56,870 nt of DNA from Ga0074130 sp035565355 (lineage in GTDB: Bacteria; Pseudomonadota; Gammaproteobacteria; Burkholderiales; Rhodocyclaceae). The stretch is from NCBI GenBank assembly GCA_035565355.1, contig DATMSM010000003.1, positions 1 to 56,870 on the forward strand, given 5' to 3'. The notes below the pieces were generated by a model. It was given only the letters and a program-made list of their open reading frames with translations. It ran no database searches and was not told the origin of the DNA. Numbering within the stretch: position 1 is the first letter of the stretch; every line of letters starts with the position of its first letter. Positions 8,478 through 16,206 of this stretch are shown here, piece by piece. A program made the translations under genes and the position numbers.

Positions 8478-9203
8478 TCAGTTCAACTCATTCAGATAGC
8501 AATGATCGACCGTCGAATACAGGCCGCGGCGCCACTCCATGGGCCGGTCACCGTAGGTGTAGCTGATGCGCTCCACCGACAGCAGCGGGCTGCCCTCCTC
8601 GACGTTCAGCAGCGCCGCGCCCTCGCGGTCGGCGAGCACGGCCCGCACGCTCTCGCGGGCGCGGATCATGTGCACGCCAAAGCGCGCTTCGAACAAGCTG
8701 TAGAGTGAGCCGTCGTGGGCCTTCAGCATGTCCATGTCGAGGCCGCGGAAACTTTCCTCCGGCAGATAGATTTCGTCGCCGACCACATTGCGGCCATTGA
8801 ACTGCAGTACGCGCCGCACCACGATCAGGGGGGCGCCATGCGGCAGGTCCAGCATGCGCGCAGGCTCGGCGCCCGCCTTGGCACGCCAGCACTCCAGCGG
8901 CACGCTGCGCGCGGGCACTACCTCGCCGTTGTCCGGCACCAGTCGCAAAAAGCGGAAATACTCGCGGGGATCGTTGTGCGTTGCAACAAAAGTACCCTTG
9001 CCCTGACGTCGGATCAACATCTTGTCCGCCGCCAGCTCGTCGATAGCCTTGCGCACCGTCCCCTGGCTGACGCCGAAGCGCCCCGCCAGCTCGGCTTCGC
9101 TGGGAATCGCCGTACCCGGGCGCCACTCGCCGGTACCCAGCGCCTGCACAAGCAGGGACTTGATCTGGCGGTAGAGCGGGCTGAAAGTGGGTGAACTGCT
9201 CAT
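8478..9203 (-). CDS. GntR-family transcriptional regulator (HutC/UTRA type)
   Basis: A 241-residue regulator: winged-helix DNA-binding domain (residues about 6-75, with AELAGRFGVSQGTVRKAIDE as the helix-turn-helix and RRQGKGTFVA as the wing) followed by a UTRA ligand-binding domain to the end. The ATG at 9203 is preferred over one 12 codons upstream because homologues begin close to the HTH. It is divergent from mdh and lies upstream of sdhC, with a strong dyad in the mdh spacer. The context suggests control of citric-acid-cycle genes in response to a carboxylic acid; the ligand is not known from sequence. Confidence 0.88.
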   Translation of the reverse strand: MSSSPTFSPLYRQIKSLLVQALGTGEWRPGTAIPSEAELAGRFGVSQGTVRKAIDELAADKMLIRRQGKGTFVATHNDPREYFRFLRLVPDNGEVVPARSVPLECWRAKAGAEPARMLDLPHGAPLIVVRRVLQFNGRNVVGDEIYLPEESFRGLDMDMLKAHDGSLYSLFEARFGVHMIRARESVRAVLADREGAALLNVEEGSPLLSVERISYTYGDRPMEWRRGLYSTVDHCYLNELN

Positions 9204-9245
9204 GGCTTGAGTAAAACACAAAACTTTCACTACGTCCACACGCTA

Positions 9246-9267
9246 ATGTCTTATATATGACATAAGA
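9246..9267. promoter_or_regulatory. Probable GntR operator between the regulator gene and mdh
   Basis: Two interlocking dyads lie in the AT-rich spacer: ATGTC-TTATATAT-GACAT (9246-9263) and TCTTAT-ATATGAC-ATAAGA (9249-9267). GntR-family dimers usually bind such short palindromes. The site overlaps plausible -10 elements in both directions, so occupancy could affect both genes. Binding is inferred. Confidence 0.6.
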
Positions 9268-9386
9268 TATTTATTTACGAAAAGGAGTAAGTCCTCTACA
9301 ATGCTGGCAGGCACCCGTCATACGGTAAGCTCGACACAAGCACCGGACGGATTCCCGAATCAACATCGTTCTGCAGGAGGCGCACC

Positions 9387-10367
9387 ATGAGTAAAGCCCC
9401 GATTCGCGTTGCCGTTACCGGCGCAGCCGGTCAGATCGGCTATGCCCTGCTGTTCCGCATTGCCAGTGGCGACATGCTAGGCCCCGACCAGCCCGTCATT
9501 TTGCAACTGCTGGAAGCCACCCCCTCCCTGCCCGCCCTCGGCGGCGTAGTCATGGAGCTAGAGGACGGCGCCTTTCCCCTGCTGAGCGAGATCGTCCAGA
9601 GCGACGACCCCATGGTCGCCTTCAAGGACGCTGACATCGCCATCCTGGTCGGCGCCAAGCCGCGCTCCAAGGGCATGGAGCGCAAGGAGTTGCTCGAAGC
9701 CAACGGCGCCATCTTCACGGTACAGGGCCAGGCCTTGAACGCAGTCGCCGCGCGCAACGTCAAGGTGCTGGTGGTCGGCAATCCGGCCAATACCAATGCC
9801 CTCATCGCCATGAATTCCGCGCCGGATCTACCGCGCGAAAACTTCACCGCCATGCTGCGACTGGATCACAATCGTGCCGTTTCACAGCTGGCGCTGCATC
9901 TCGGCAAGCCCGTCGCCGCCATCGACAAGGTTTTCGTCTGGGGCAACCATTCGCCGACTATGTATGCCGACCTGCGCTACGCCACGGCGGACGGCGAACC
10001 CGTCATCAAGATGATCGACGAGAACTGGTACCACGACACCTACATCCCAGCCATCGGCAAGCGCGGCGCTGCCGTGATCGAGGCGCGCGGCCTGTCGTCG
10101 GCGGCCTCCGCCGCCAATGCCGCCATCTTCCACATGCAGGACTGGATACTGGGCAGCAAGGGCCGCTGGATTACCATGGGCGTCTGTTCCGACGGCGCCT
10201 ATGGCATACCCAAGGGTTTGATCTACGGCATGCCCGTGACCACCGAAAATGGCCAGTGGAAGATCGTGCCGGGCCTGGAGATCGACACCTACAGCCGCGA
10301 AAAGCTGGACATAGAAGCCAAAGAACTCACCGAGGAAATGAACAGCATCAAGCATCTGCTGGGCTGA
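9387..10367 (+). CDS. mdh: Malate dehydrogenase (NAD-dependent)
   Basis: A 326-residue enzyme of the cytosolic-type MDH family that interconverts malate and oxaloacetate. The nucleotide-binding VAVTGAAGQIGYALLFRIA is at residues 8-26. The substrate loop PRSKGMERKELLEANG, the MLRLDHNRA arginine and the catalytic histidine of VWGNHSPTMYADL are all present. A good AGGAGG ribosome site lies just before the ATG. It is the first gene of a plus-strand run with the CitE-like gene (12-base gap) and acnB. The dyad upstream suggests GntR control. Confidence 0.97.
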   Translation: MSKAPIRVAVTGAAGQIGYALLFRIASGDMLGPDQPVILQLLEATPSLPALGGVVMELEDGAFPLLSEIVQSDDPMVAFKDADIAILVGAKPRSKGMERKELLEANGAIFTVQGQALNAVAARNVKVLVVGNPANTNALIAMNSAPDLPRENFTAMLRLDHNRAVSQLALHLGKPVAAIDKVFVWGNHSPTMYADLRYATADGEPVIKMIDENWYHDTYIPAIGKRGAAVIEARGLSSAASAANAAIFHMQDWILGSKGRWITMGVCSDGAYGIPKGLIYGMPVTTENGQWKIVPGLEIDTYSREKLDIEAKELTEEMNSIKHLLG

Positions 10368-10379
10368 TCGTAATGATTC

Positions 10380-11387
10380 ATGAGCAAACCACATCCGAAT
10401 GACGTGCTGTATGTCGAAGGCAGCAAGCGCTTTCCCGTCATCCCAGCCTGCGAGCATTACGCCGGCAATGCCAAGCTGATCGGCAAGGCGCTCGCCCTGC
10501 AGGTCGAAACCAGCACCCGGGCCGGGCCGATCTTTGACCTCACCTGCGACTGCGAGGATGGCGCTGCGACGGGGCGCGAGCGCGAGCACGCCGAAATGGT
10601 GGCCGACTTCGTGAACGCGCCGGAGAATCGCTATGGCCGTGTCGGTGTGCGCATCCACGATGTGACTCATCCGCACTGGCGTGATGATGTGGATATCGTG
10701 GTCAGCCGCGCCGGTGCGCGCCTCGCTTATCTGGTCCTGCCCAAGCCCGAGACGGCTGCCGATGTGCAAACGCAGCTCGATCATATCAACGCCGTCTGCG
10801 ACCGCGCCGGCATCGCACGCCGCATTCCGGTGCATGTGCTGATCGAAACCCATGCCGCCGTACGCAATGCCTGGGAAATCGCTGCCCTGCCCCAGGTCGA
10901 AAGTCTGGATTTCGGCATCATGGACTTCGTCAGCAGCCACCATGGCGCCGTGCCCGGCAGCGCCATGGTTTCGCCCGGCCAGTTCGACCATCCGCTGATG
11001 GCGCGCGCCAAGCTGGAAATCGCGGCGGCCGCCCTCGGCAACGCTGTCGTGCCGGCCCATAATGTGACCACCGAAATCCGCGATGCCAACGTAGTCGGCA
11101 ATGATGCCGAACGCGCCAAGCGCGAATTCGGCTATCTGCGCATGTGGAGCATCCATCCCAACCAGATCCGCGCCATTGTCGAAGCCATGCAACCCGACTA
11201 CTCTGAAGTCGAGATGGCCAGCGAAATCATCTGTGCCGCCCAGGATGCCGACTGGGGCCCGATCCAGCACGCCGGCAAGCTCCACGACCGCGCCTCATTC
11301 CGTTACTACTGGCAGTTGCTGCAGCGCGCCCATGCCACCGGCATGGATCTGCCGCCACCGGCCCAGCAGCGTTTCTTCAACGAATAA
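10380..11387 (+). CDS. CitE-like HpcH/HpaI-family acyl-CoA lyase
   Basis: A 335-residue TIM-barrel protein of the citrate lyase beta/malyl-CoA lyase family. Visible elements are DLTCDCEDGA (about residues 50-59), LVLPKPETAADV, and the LIETHAAVRNAWEIAALP strand with the metal-binding glutamate, then DFGIMDFVSSHHG. No citrate lyase alpha or gamma subunit gene is nearby, so it is not part of a classical citrate lyase. Its place between mdh and acnB suggests a role linked to malyl-, citramalyl- or similar CoA esters. The true substrate cannot be read from the sequence. Confidence 0.8.
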   Translation: MSKPHPNDVLYVEGSKRFPVIPACEHYAGNAKLIGKALALQVETSTRAGPIFDLTCDCEDGAATGREREHAEMVADFVNAPENRYGRVGVRIHDVTHPHWRDDVDIVVSRAGARLAYLVLPKPETAADVQTQLDHINAVCDRAGIARRIPVHVLIETHAAVRNAWEIAALPQVESLDFGIMDFVSSHHGAVPGSAMVSPGQFDHPLMARAKLEIAAAALGNAVVPAHNVTTEIRDANVVGNDAERAKREFGYLRMWSIHPNQIRAIVEAMQPDYSEVEMASEIICAAQDADWGPIQHAGKLHDRASFRYYWQLLQRAHATGMDLPPPAQQRFFNE

Positions 11388-11420
11388 CGACTATCCCCGG
11401 AAATACCCCAGGAGTTCATC

Positions 11421-14006
11421 ATGCTCGAAGCCTATCGCCAACATGTCGCCGAACGCGCCGCGCTCGGTATCCCGCCGCTGCCGCTCTCCAAGCAGCAGAC
11501 CGCCGCACTCATCGAGCTGCTCAAGAACCCTGCCGGCCAGGACGGCAGGGAGCTGGTCGAACTCATCACCTGGCGCATTCCGGCCGGCGTGGATGATGCT
11601 GCCGAACTCAAGGCCAAGTTCCTCGCTGCCATCGCCAAGGGCGAGGAGAAGAACAGCCTGATCTCGCGCGCCAAGGCGACCGAACTGCTGGGCACCATGC
11701 TCGGCGGCTATAACGTCAAGCCGCTGATCGATGTGCTCGACGATGCTGAAGTCGGCGCCGTCGCCGCGCACGCGCTCAAGCACACCCTGCTGATGTTCGA
11801 CTACTTCCACGACGTGGCCGAGCTGGCCAAGGCCGGCAGCGCCAATGCCAAGGCGGTGATGCAATCCTGGGCCGATGCCGAGTGGTTCACCAGCAAGCCT
11901 GCGCTCGCCGAGAAGATCACCGTGACCGTGTTCAAGGTCAGCGGCGAAACCAATACCGACGACCTCTCACCGGCACCCGACGCCTGGAGCCGCCCGGACA
12001 TTCCGCTGCATGCGCTGGCCATGCTCAAGAATCCGCGCGATGGCATCACCCCGGACAAGCCGGGCGAAGTCGGCCCGATCAAGTTCATCGAAGCCCTCAA
12101 GCAGAAGGGCCACCCCATCGCCTATGTCGGCGACGTGGTCGGTACCGGCTCCTCGCGCAAGTCGGCGACCAATTCCGTGCTGTGGTGGACCGGCGACGAT
12201 ATCCCCTACGTTCCCAACAAGCGTTTCGGCGGCTTCTGCCTGGGCGGCAAGATCGCGCCCATCTTCTTCAACACCCAGGAAGACGCAGGTGCCCTGCCGA
12301 TCGAGTGCGATGTCGCCAACATTCATATGGGCGATGTCATCGACATCTTCCCGCTAGCCGGCAAGGTCGAGAAGAACGGCCAGGTCGTGTCCACCTTCAG
12401 CTACAAGTCCGACGTGCTGCTCGATGAAGTACGCGCCGGTGGCCGCATCAACCTGATCATCGGCCGCGGCTTGACTGCAAAAGCGCGCGAGGCCCTCAAC
12501 CTGCCCGCCTCCACCCTGTTCCGTCTGCCCAAGGCACCGGTCGACAGCGGCCGCGGCTTTACCCTGGCACAGAAGATGGTCGGCCGCGCCTGCGGCCTGC
12601 CGGAGAATCAAGGCATCCGCCCGGGCACCTATTGCGAACCGCGCATGACTTCGGTCGGCTCGCAGGACACCACCGGCCCGATGACCCGCGACGAACTCAA
12701 GGATCTCGCCTGCCTCGGCTTCTCCGCCGACCTGGTGATGCAGTCCTTCTGCCACACCGCCGCTTATCCGAAGCTGGTCGACATCAAGACCCACCGCACC
12801 CTGCCTTCCTTCATGACGGCGCGCGGCGGTATCTCGCTCAAGCCCGGTGACGGCATCATCCACTCCTGGCTGAACCGCTTCCTGCTGCCGGACACCGTCG
12901 GTACCGGCGGCGATTCGCACACGCGCTTCCCGATCGGCATTTCCTTCCCGGCCGGCTCGGGCCTGGTCGCCTTCGCCGCCGCCACCGGCGTCATGCCGCT
13001 GGACATGCCGGAATCGGTGCTGGTCCGCTTCAAGGGTGAAATGCAACCGGGCGTGACCCTGCGCGACCTGGTCAATGCCATCCCCTACTACGCCATCAAG
13101 CAGGGCCTGCTGACGGTCGAGAAGAAGGGCAAGAAGAATGTCTTCTCTGGCCGCATTCTCGAAATCGAAGGCCTGCCCAAACTCAAGATCGAGCAGGCCT
13201 TCGAGTTCTCCGACGCCTCGGCCGAACGCTCGGCCGCCGGCTGCACGGTCAAGCTCGACAAGGAACCCATCATCGAGTACCTCAACTCGAACATCACGCT
13301 GATGAAGTGGATGATCGCCGAAGGTTACGAAGATGCGCGCACGCTGGCCCGCCGCATCAAGGCCATGCAGGATTTCGTCGCCAAACCCCTGCTGCTTGAG
13401 GCTGACAAGGACGCGGAGTACGCCGCCGTGATCGAGATCGACCTGGCCGAGATACACGAGCCGCTGCTGGCCTGTCCGAACGACCCGGATGACATCAAGA
13501 CCCTGTCCGACGTCACCGGCGAGAAGATCGACGAAGTCTTCATCGGTTCCTGCATGACCAATATCGGCCACTTCCGCGCCGCCGGCAAGGTACTGGACGG
13601 CAAGAGCGACATTCCGACCCGTCTGTGGATCGCCCCGCCGACCAAGATGGATGCCATGATCCTCAATGAGGAAGGCTACTACTCGGTGCTCGGCAAGTCG
13701 GGCGCGCGCATGGAAATGCCCGGCTGCTCCCTGTGCATGGGCAACCAGGCACAGATGAGGAAGGGTGCAACGGCGGTATCCACCTCGACGCGCAACTTCC
13801 CCAACCGGCTCGGCATCGATACCCGCGTCTACCTGGCCTCGGCCGAACTGGCGGCGGTATGCGCCCTGCTCGGTCGCATCCCGACAAAGGCGGAATACCT
13901 GACTCAGGTCAATATCGTGAATGAGAAAGCAGGCGATATTTATCGCTACATGAACTTTGACCAGATTTCAGAATTCCGCGAATTGGCTGATACAGTTTCT
14001 ATATAA
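11421..14006 (+). CDS. acnB: Aconitate hydratase B
   Basis: An 861-residue aconitase of the AcnB type, with the N-terminal HEAT-like domain (MLEAYRQHVAERAALGIPPL) and the swivel domain placed ahead of the catalytic domains, as in E. coli AcnB (865 residues). The cluster cysteines are in GSCMTNIGHF (one) and GCSLCMGNQAQ (two). It isomerises citrate and isocitrate and is expected to lose activity on iron loss. It follows the CitE-like gene by 33 bases with a GGAG site before the start. The long opposite-strand frames here are shadows. Confidence 0.97.
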   Translation: MLEAYRQHVAERAALGIPPLPLSKQQTAALIELLKNPAGQDGRELVELITWRIPAGVDDAAELKAKFLAAIAKGEEKNSLISRAKATELLGTMLGGYNVKPLIDVLDDAEVGAVAAHALKHTLLMFDYFHDVAELAKAGSANAKAVMQSWADAEWFTSKPALAEKITVTVFKVSGETNTDDLSPAPDAWSRPDIPLHALAMLKNPRDGITPDKPGEVGPIKFIEALKQKGHPIAYVGDVVGTGSSRKSATNSVLWWTGDDIPYVPNKRFGGFCLGGKIAPIFFNTQEDAGALPIECDVANIHMGDVIDIFPLAGKVEKNGQVVSTFSYKSDVLLDEVRAGGRINLIIGRGLTAKAREALNLPASTLFRLPKAPVDSGRGFTLAQKMVGRACGLPENQGIRPGTYCEPRMTSVGSQDTTGPMTRDELKDLACLGFSADLVMQSFCHTAAYPKLVDIKTHRTLPSFMTARGGISLKPGDGIIHSWLNRFLLPDTVGTGGDSHTRFPIGISFPAGSGLVAFAAATGVMPLDMPESVLVRFKGEMQPGVTLRDLVNAIPYYAIKQGLLTVEKKGKKNVFSGRILEIEGLPKLKIEQAFEFSDASAERSAAGCTVKLDKEPIIEYLNSNITLMKWMIAEGYEDARTLARRIKAMQDFVAKPLLLEADKDAEYAAVIEIDLAEIHEPLLACPNDPDDIKTLSDVTGEKIDEVFIGSCMTNIGHFRAAGKVLDGKSDIPTRLWIAPPTKMDAMILNEEGYYSVLGKSGARMEMPGCSLCMGNQAQMRKGATAVSTSTRNFPNRLGIDTRVYLASAELAAVCALLGRIPTKAEYLTQVNIVNEKAGDIYRYMNFDQISEFRELADTVSI

Positions 14007-14111
14007 GCAGGCTCATTCACGCAACAGTGGCGGTTCATTTTTTCCATAAATAACGACAAGTTAGATGGCTTGCCCGTTAGAATGAAAAAGCGCAGGAATA
14101 AGCGCACCTAA

Positions 14112-14135
14112 TCGGCGGACCCTAGGGTCCGCCGA
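14112..14135. repeat. Perfect 24-base palindrome downstream of acnB
   Basis: TCGGCGGACCCT is followed at once by its exact reverse complement, with no loop. The sequence after it (ACAAGCATAATC) has no U-run, so it is not a textbook terminator, though as RNA it would fold into a GC-rich hairpin. It sits in the 199-base spacer between acnB and the chemoreceptor gene; nothing else was recognised in that spacer. Confidence 0.6.
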
Positions 14136-14205
14136 CAAGCATAATCAAGAATCGTCGCCCGGCATCTCAACGATGCTGGTGCGTCTCTGAGAGGATGGAG
14201 AGCCC

Positions 14206-15801
14206 ATGGAAGTCTTGTTCAAACCCGCACGCCAGTTCCTGGACGCCCTCAGTCTGGGCCAGAAATTTCTGTTTCTGACAGTATTACTGGGTTTTCCATT
14301 TACCGCGCTCGCCTCCATCGCCTATGTCAATCTGACCGGCGAAATCCAGTTGCCCGACTGGGCCTTCTATACGCTTTGGGTGTGCATGCTGATCGCCGCC
14401 TCCGGCGCCTATCTTTTCATCAGCTTCTATCTGTCGCTGGTAAACAGCACCAAGATTCTCGGTACGGCCATCGCGCGTTTCGCCAAAGGCGACCTCTCCG
14501 CGCGCGCCCAACTGCAGACCAAGGACGAGTTCGGCGCCACAGCCAATGCCTTCAACAGCATGGCCAAGGACATCAAGCGCATGATCGCCGACGTGTCGGG
14601 CCAGGCTAACTCGGTCTCCGACGCGGTCGCCAAGCTGTCCACGCAAACCAGCCAGATTGCAGAAAGCTCGCAGAAACAGAGCGACGCCGCCGCCAGCGTG
14701 GCCGCCGCGGTTGAGCAGGTGACCACCAGCATCAACCTCGTGGCGACCCAGGCCTCGGACACTGAATCCGTATCGCGTAAGGCCTCGCAACTTTCCGACG
14801 AAGGCGCCAGCGTGGTGCGCGAGGCTTCCGCGGAAATGCAGCGTATTGCCGAGTCCTTCAAGACCTCTTCGGAACAGGTCAACGAACTGGGCCGCCGCAC
14901 CGAAGAAATTAGCAGCATCGTTCAGGTCATCAAGGACATCGCCGACCAGACCAACCTGCTCGCCCTGAATGCCGCCATCGAAGCCGCACGCGCCGGCGAA
15001 CAGGGCCGCGGCTTCGCCGTGGTCGCCGACGAGGTGCGCAAGCTGGCTGAACGCACGGCGGGCGCCACCAATGAGATCAGCGGCATGATCTCGACCATCC
15101 AGAACAATATGCAGACGGCAGCGGGAAGCATGACTGCTGGCGTGAACCAGGTGCAGCAAGGCGTGGCGCTGGCGCAAAAGGCCGGCACCGCACTTGATGA
15201 CATCAACCAAGGCGCCCAGGAAGCCGTGCACATGGTGCACGAGATCGCCAACGCGGTCAGCGAACAGAGCATTGCCAGCACCGACATCGCCAACAATGTC
15301 GAGCGTATCTCGGTCATGACGCAGGAAAACAGCGCCAGCCTGGAGCAGATCTCCGCCGAGGCCAATCATCTCGACAAGACGGCGGCCGCCCTCAAGCAAG
15401 CCATCAGCGCCTTCTCCGGCGGCACTGCGAACGACGCAAAGACCCTGGTTGAACGCGCCTGTGGCGTGATCGAATCCAGCGGCCGCCAAGGCGCCTTCGC
15501 CAAGATCAACGATCCGCACGGCGAGTTTGTCATCCGCGACCTCTACATCTTTGTATACGGCATGGATGGCACCGTCCTCGCCCACGGCGGCAATCCCGCC
15601 CTGATCGGCAAGGGCATGCTCTCTGCCACCGACGCGCATGGTAAGCACTTCATTCAGGAGCGCATCGAAATCGCCAAGAGCGCAGGCAGCGGCTGGCAGG
15701 ACTATATGTTCAAGAACCCGGAGTCCGGCGAGGTCGAAAGCAAGACCTCCTACATTCGCCGCGTCGGCGACATGATCGTGGGCTGCGGCGTCTACAAATA
15801 A
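14206..15801 (+). CDS. Methyl-accepting chemotaxis protein with C-terminal Cache-like domain
   Basis: A 531-residue receptor. Two membrane segments (about 20-42 and 52-79) are joined by only about ten periplasmic residues, so there is no periplasmic sensor. A HAMP-like region (about 80-130) leads to the methylation and signalling helices; the conserved hairpin tip DQTNLLALNAAIEAARAGEQ is near residue 250. After the signalling part, residues about 409-531 (LYIFVYGMDGTVLAHGGNP, GWQDYMFKNPESGEVE, YIRRVGDMIVGCGVYK) look like a single Cache domain, which here must lie in the cytoplasm. It is monocistronic with a terminator behind. The signal sensed is unknown; domain assignment is from pattern recognition. 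Confidence 0.88.
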   Translation: MEVLFKPARQFLDALSLGQKFLFLTVLLGFPFTALASIAYVNLTGEIQLPDWAFYTLWVCMLIAASGAYLFISFYLSLVNSTKILGTAIARFAKGDLSARAQLQTKDEFGATANAFNSMAKDIKRMIADVSGQANSVSDAVAKLSTQTSQIAESSQKQSDAAASVAAAVEQVTTSINLVATQASDTESVSRKASQLSDEGASVVREASAEMQRIAESFKTSSEQVNELGRRTEEISSIVQVIKDIADQTNLLALNAAIEAARAGEQGRGFAVVADEVRKLAERTAGATNEISGMISTIQNNMQTAAGSMTAGVNQVQQGVALAQKAGTALDDINQGAQEAVHMVHEIANAVSEQSIASTDIANNVERISVMTQENSASLEQISAEANHLDKTAAALKQAISAFSGGTANDAKTLVERACGVIESSGRQGAFAKINDPHGEFVIRDLYIFVYGMDGTVLAHGGNPALIGKGMLSATDAHGKHFIQERIEIAKSAGSGWQDYMFKNPESGEVESKTSYIRRVGDMIVGCGVYK

Positions 15802-15822
15802 CTCGTTCTTTCAGGTGCCCCC

Positions 15823-15850
15823 AAAAGCCCGTTTCGACGGGCTTTTTTAT
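15823..15850 (+). terminator. Intrinsic terminator of the chemoreceptor gene
   Basis: AAAAGCCCG-TTT-CGACGGGCTTTTTTAT forms a stem of about eight pairs (AAGCCCGT/ACGGGCTT type) followed by six T, twenty bases after the stop codon. Confidence 0.9.
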
Positions 15851-15945
15851 TTGGCCGGGCCGACCAGGCCGTTCCCTCCATTCGATCAGGCCTTCTTTTA
15901 TGTCAATTGCCGCCCTGCAGATTTGCCCACCTTGACAGAAAACTG

Positions 15946-16009
15946 ACGCACCAACTCGGTGCGTAACCACCAAAACTCCGCCAGAAGTTGGCGCATATAC
16001 CACTATAAT
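15946..16009 (+). promoter_or_regulatory. Candidate promoter with two dyads upstream of the efflux operon
   Basis: A perfect -10 hexamer TATAAT is at 16004-16009. Just upstream are the inverted repeats ACGCACC-aactc-GGTGCGT (15946-15964) and CGCCA-gaagt-TGGCG (15979-15993), the second lying where the -35 contact should be. No good -35 hexamer is visible, which would fit an activator-dependent promoter. No regulator gene is adjacent. Function is inferred from position. Confidence 0.4.
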
Positions 16010-16129
16010 TCCGCCAAGCGATTGCCTTATCGGAAGTTTTCCTCGCCGCTTCCATGCTCATCTAAGCCTTGTCAAGATTGCTGCAACGCAGCATGAAAGA
16101 ATAGAAAGCTTGCATGGAACTTTCAAAAT

Positions 16130-16195
16130 CGGCAAAGGTCCCACACCTTTTACCGGGGAACCCCATCCGTCTTTCAGATGGTCTGCTTTTTGCTC
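16130..16195 (+). promoter_or_regulatory. Structured 5' leader of the metal-efflux operon
   Basis: Three hairpins follow one another just before the TolC-like gene: CGG-c-AAAGGT/ACCTTT-ta-CCG (16130-16155), GGGG-aa-CCCC (16155-16164) and CCATC/GATGG (16163-16181), the last followed by TCTGCTTTTTGC. Overlap at 16155 and 16163-16164 means alternative pairings compete. With a start near 16016 the leader would be about 190 bases. I do not recognise a named riboswitch class. The rest of the 404-base gap holds nothing else I can support. Confidence 0.35.
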
Positions 16196-16206
16196 AACAA
16201 AAATAC

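Noticed and set aside
10380..11387. Citrate lyase beta subunit of a citrate fermentation cluster
   Set aside because: No citD, citF, citC or citX is present and the neighbours are oxidative TCA genes.
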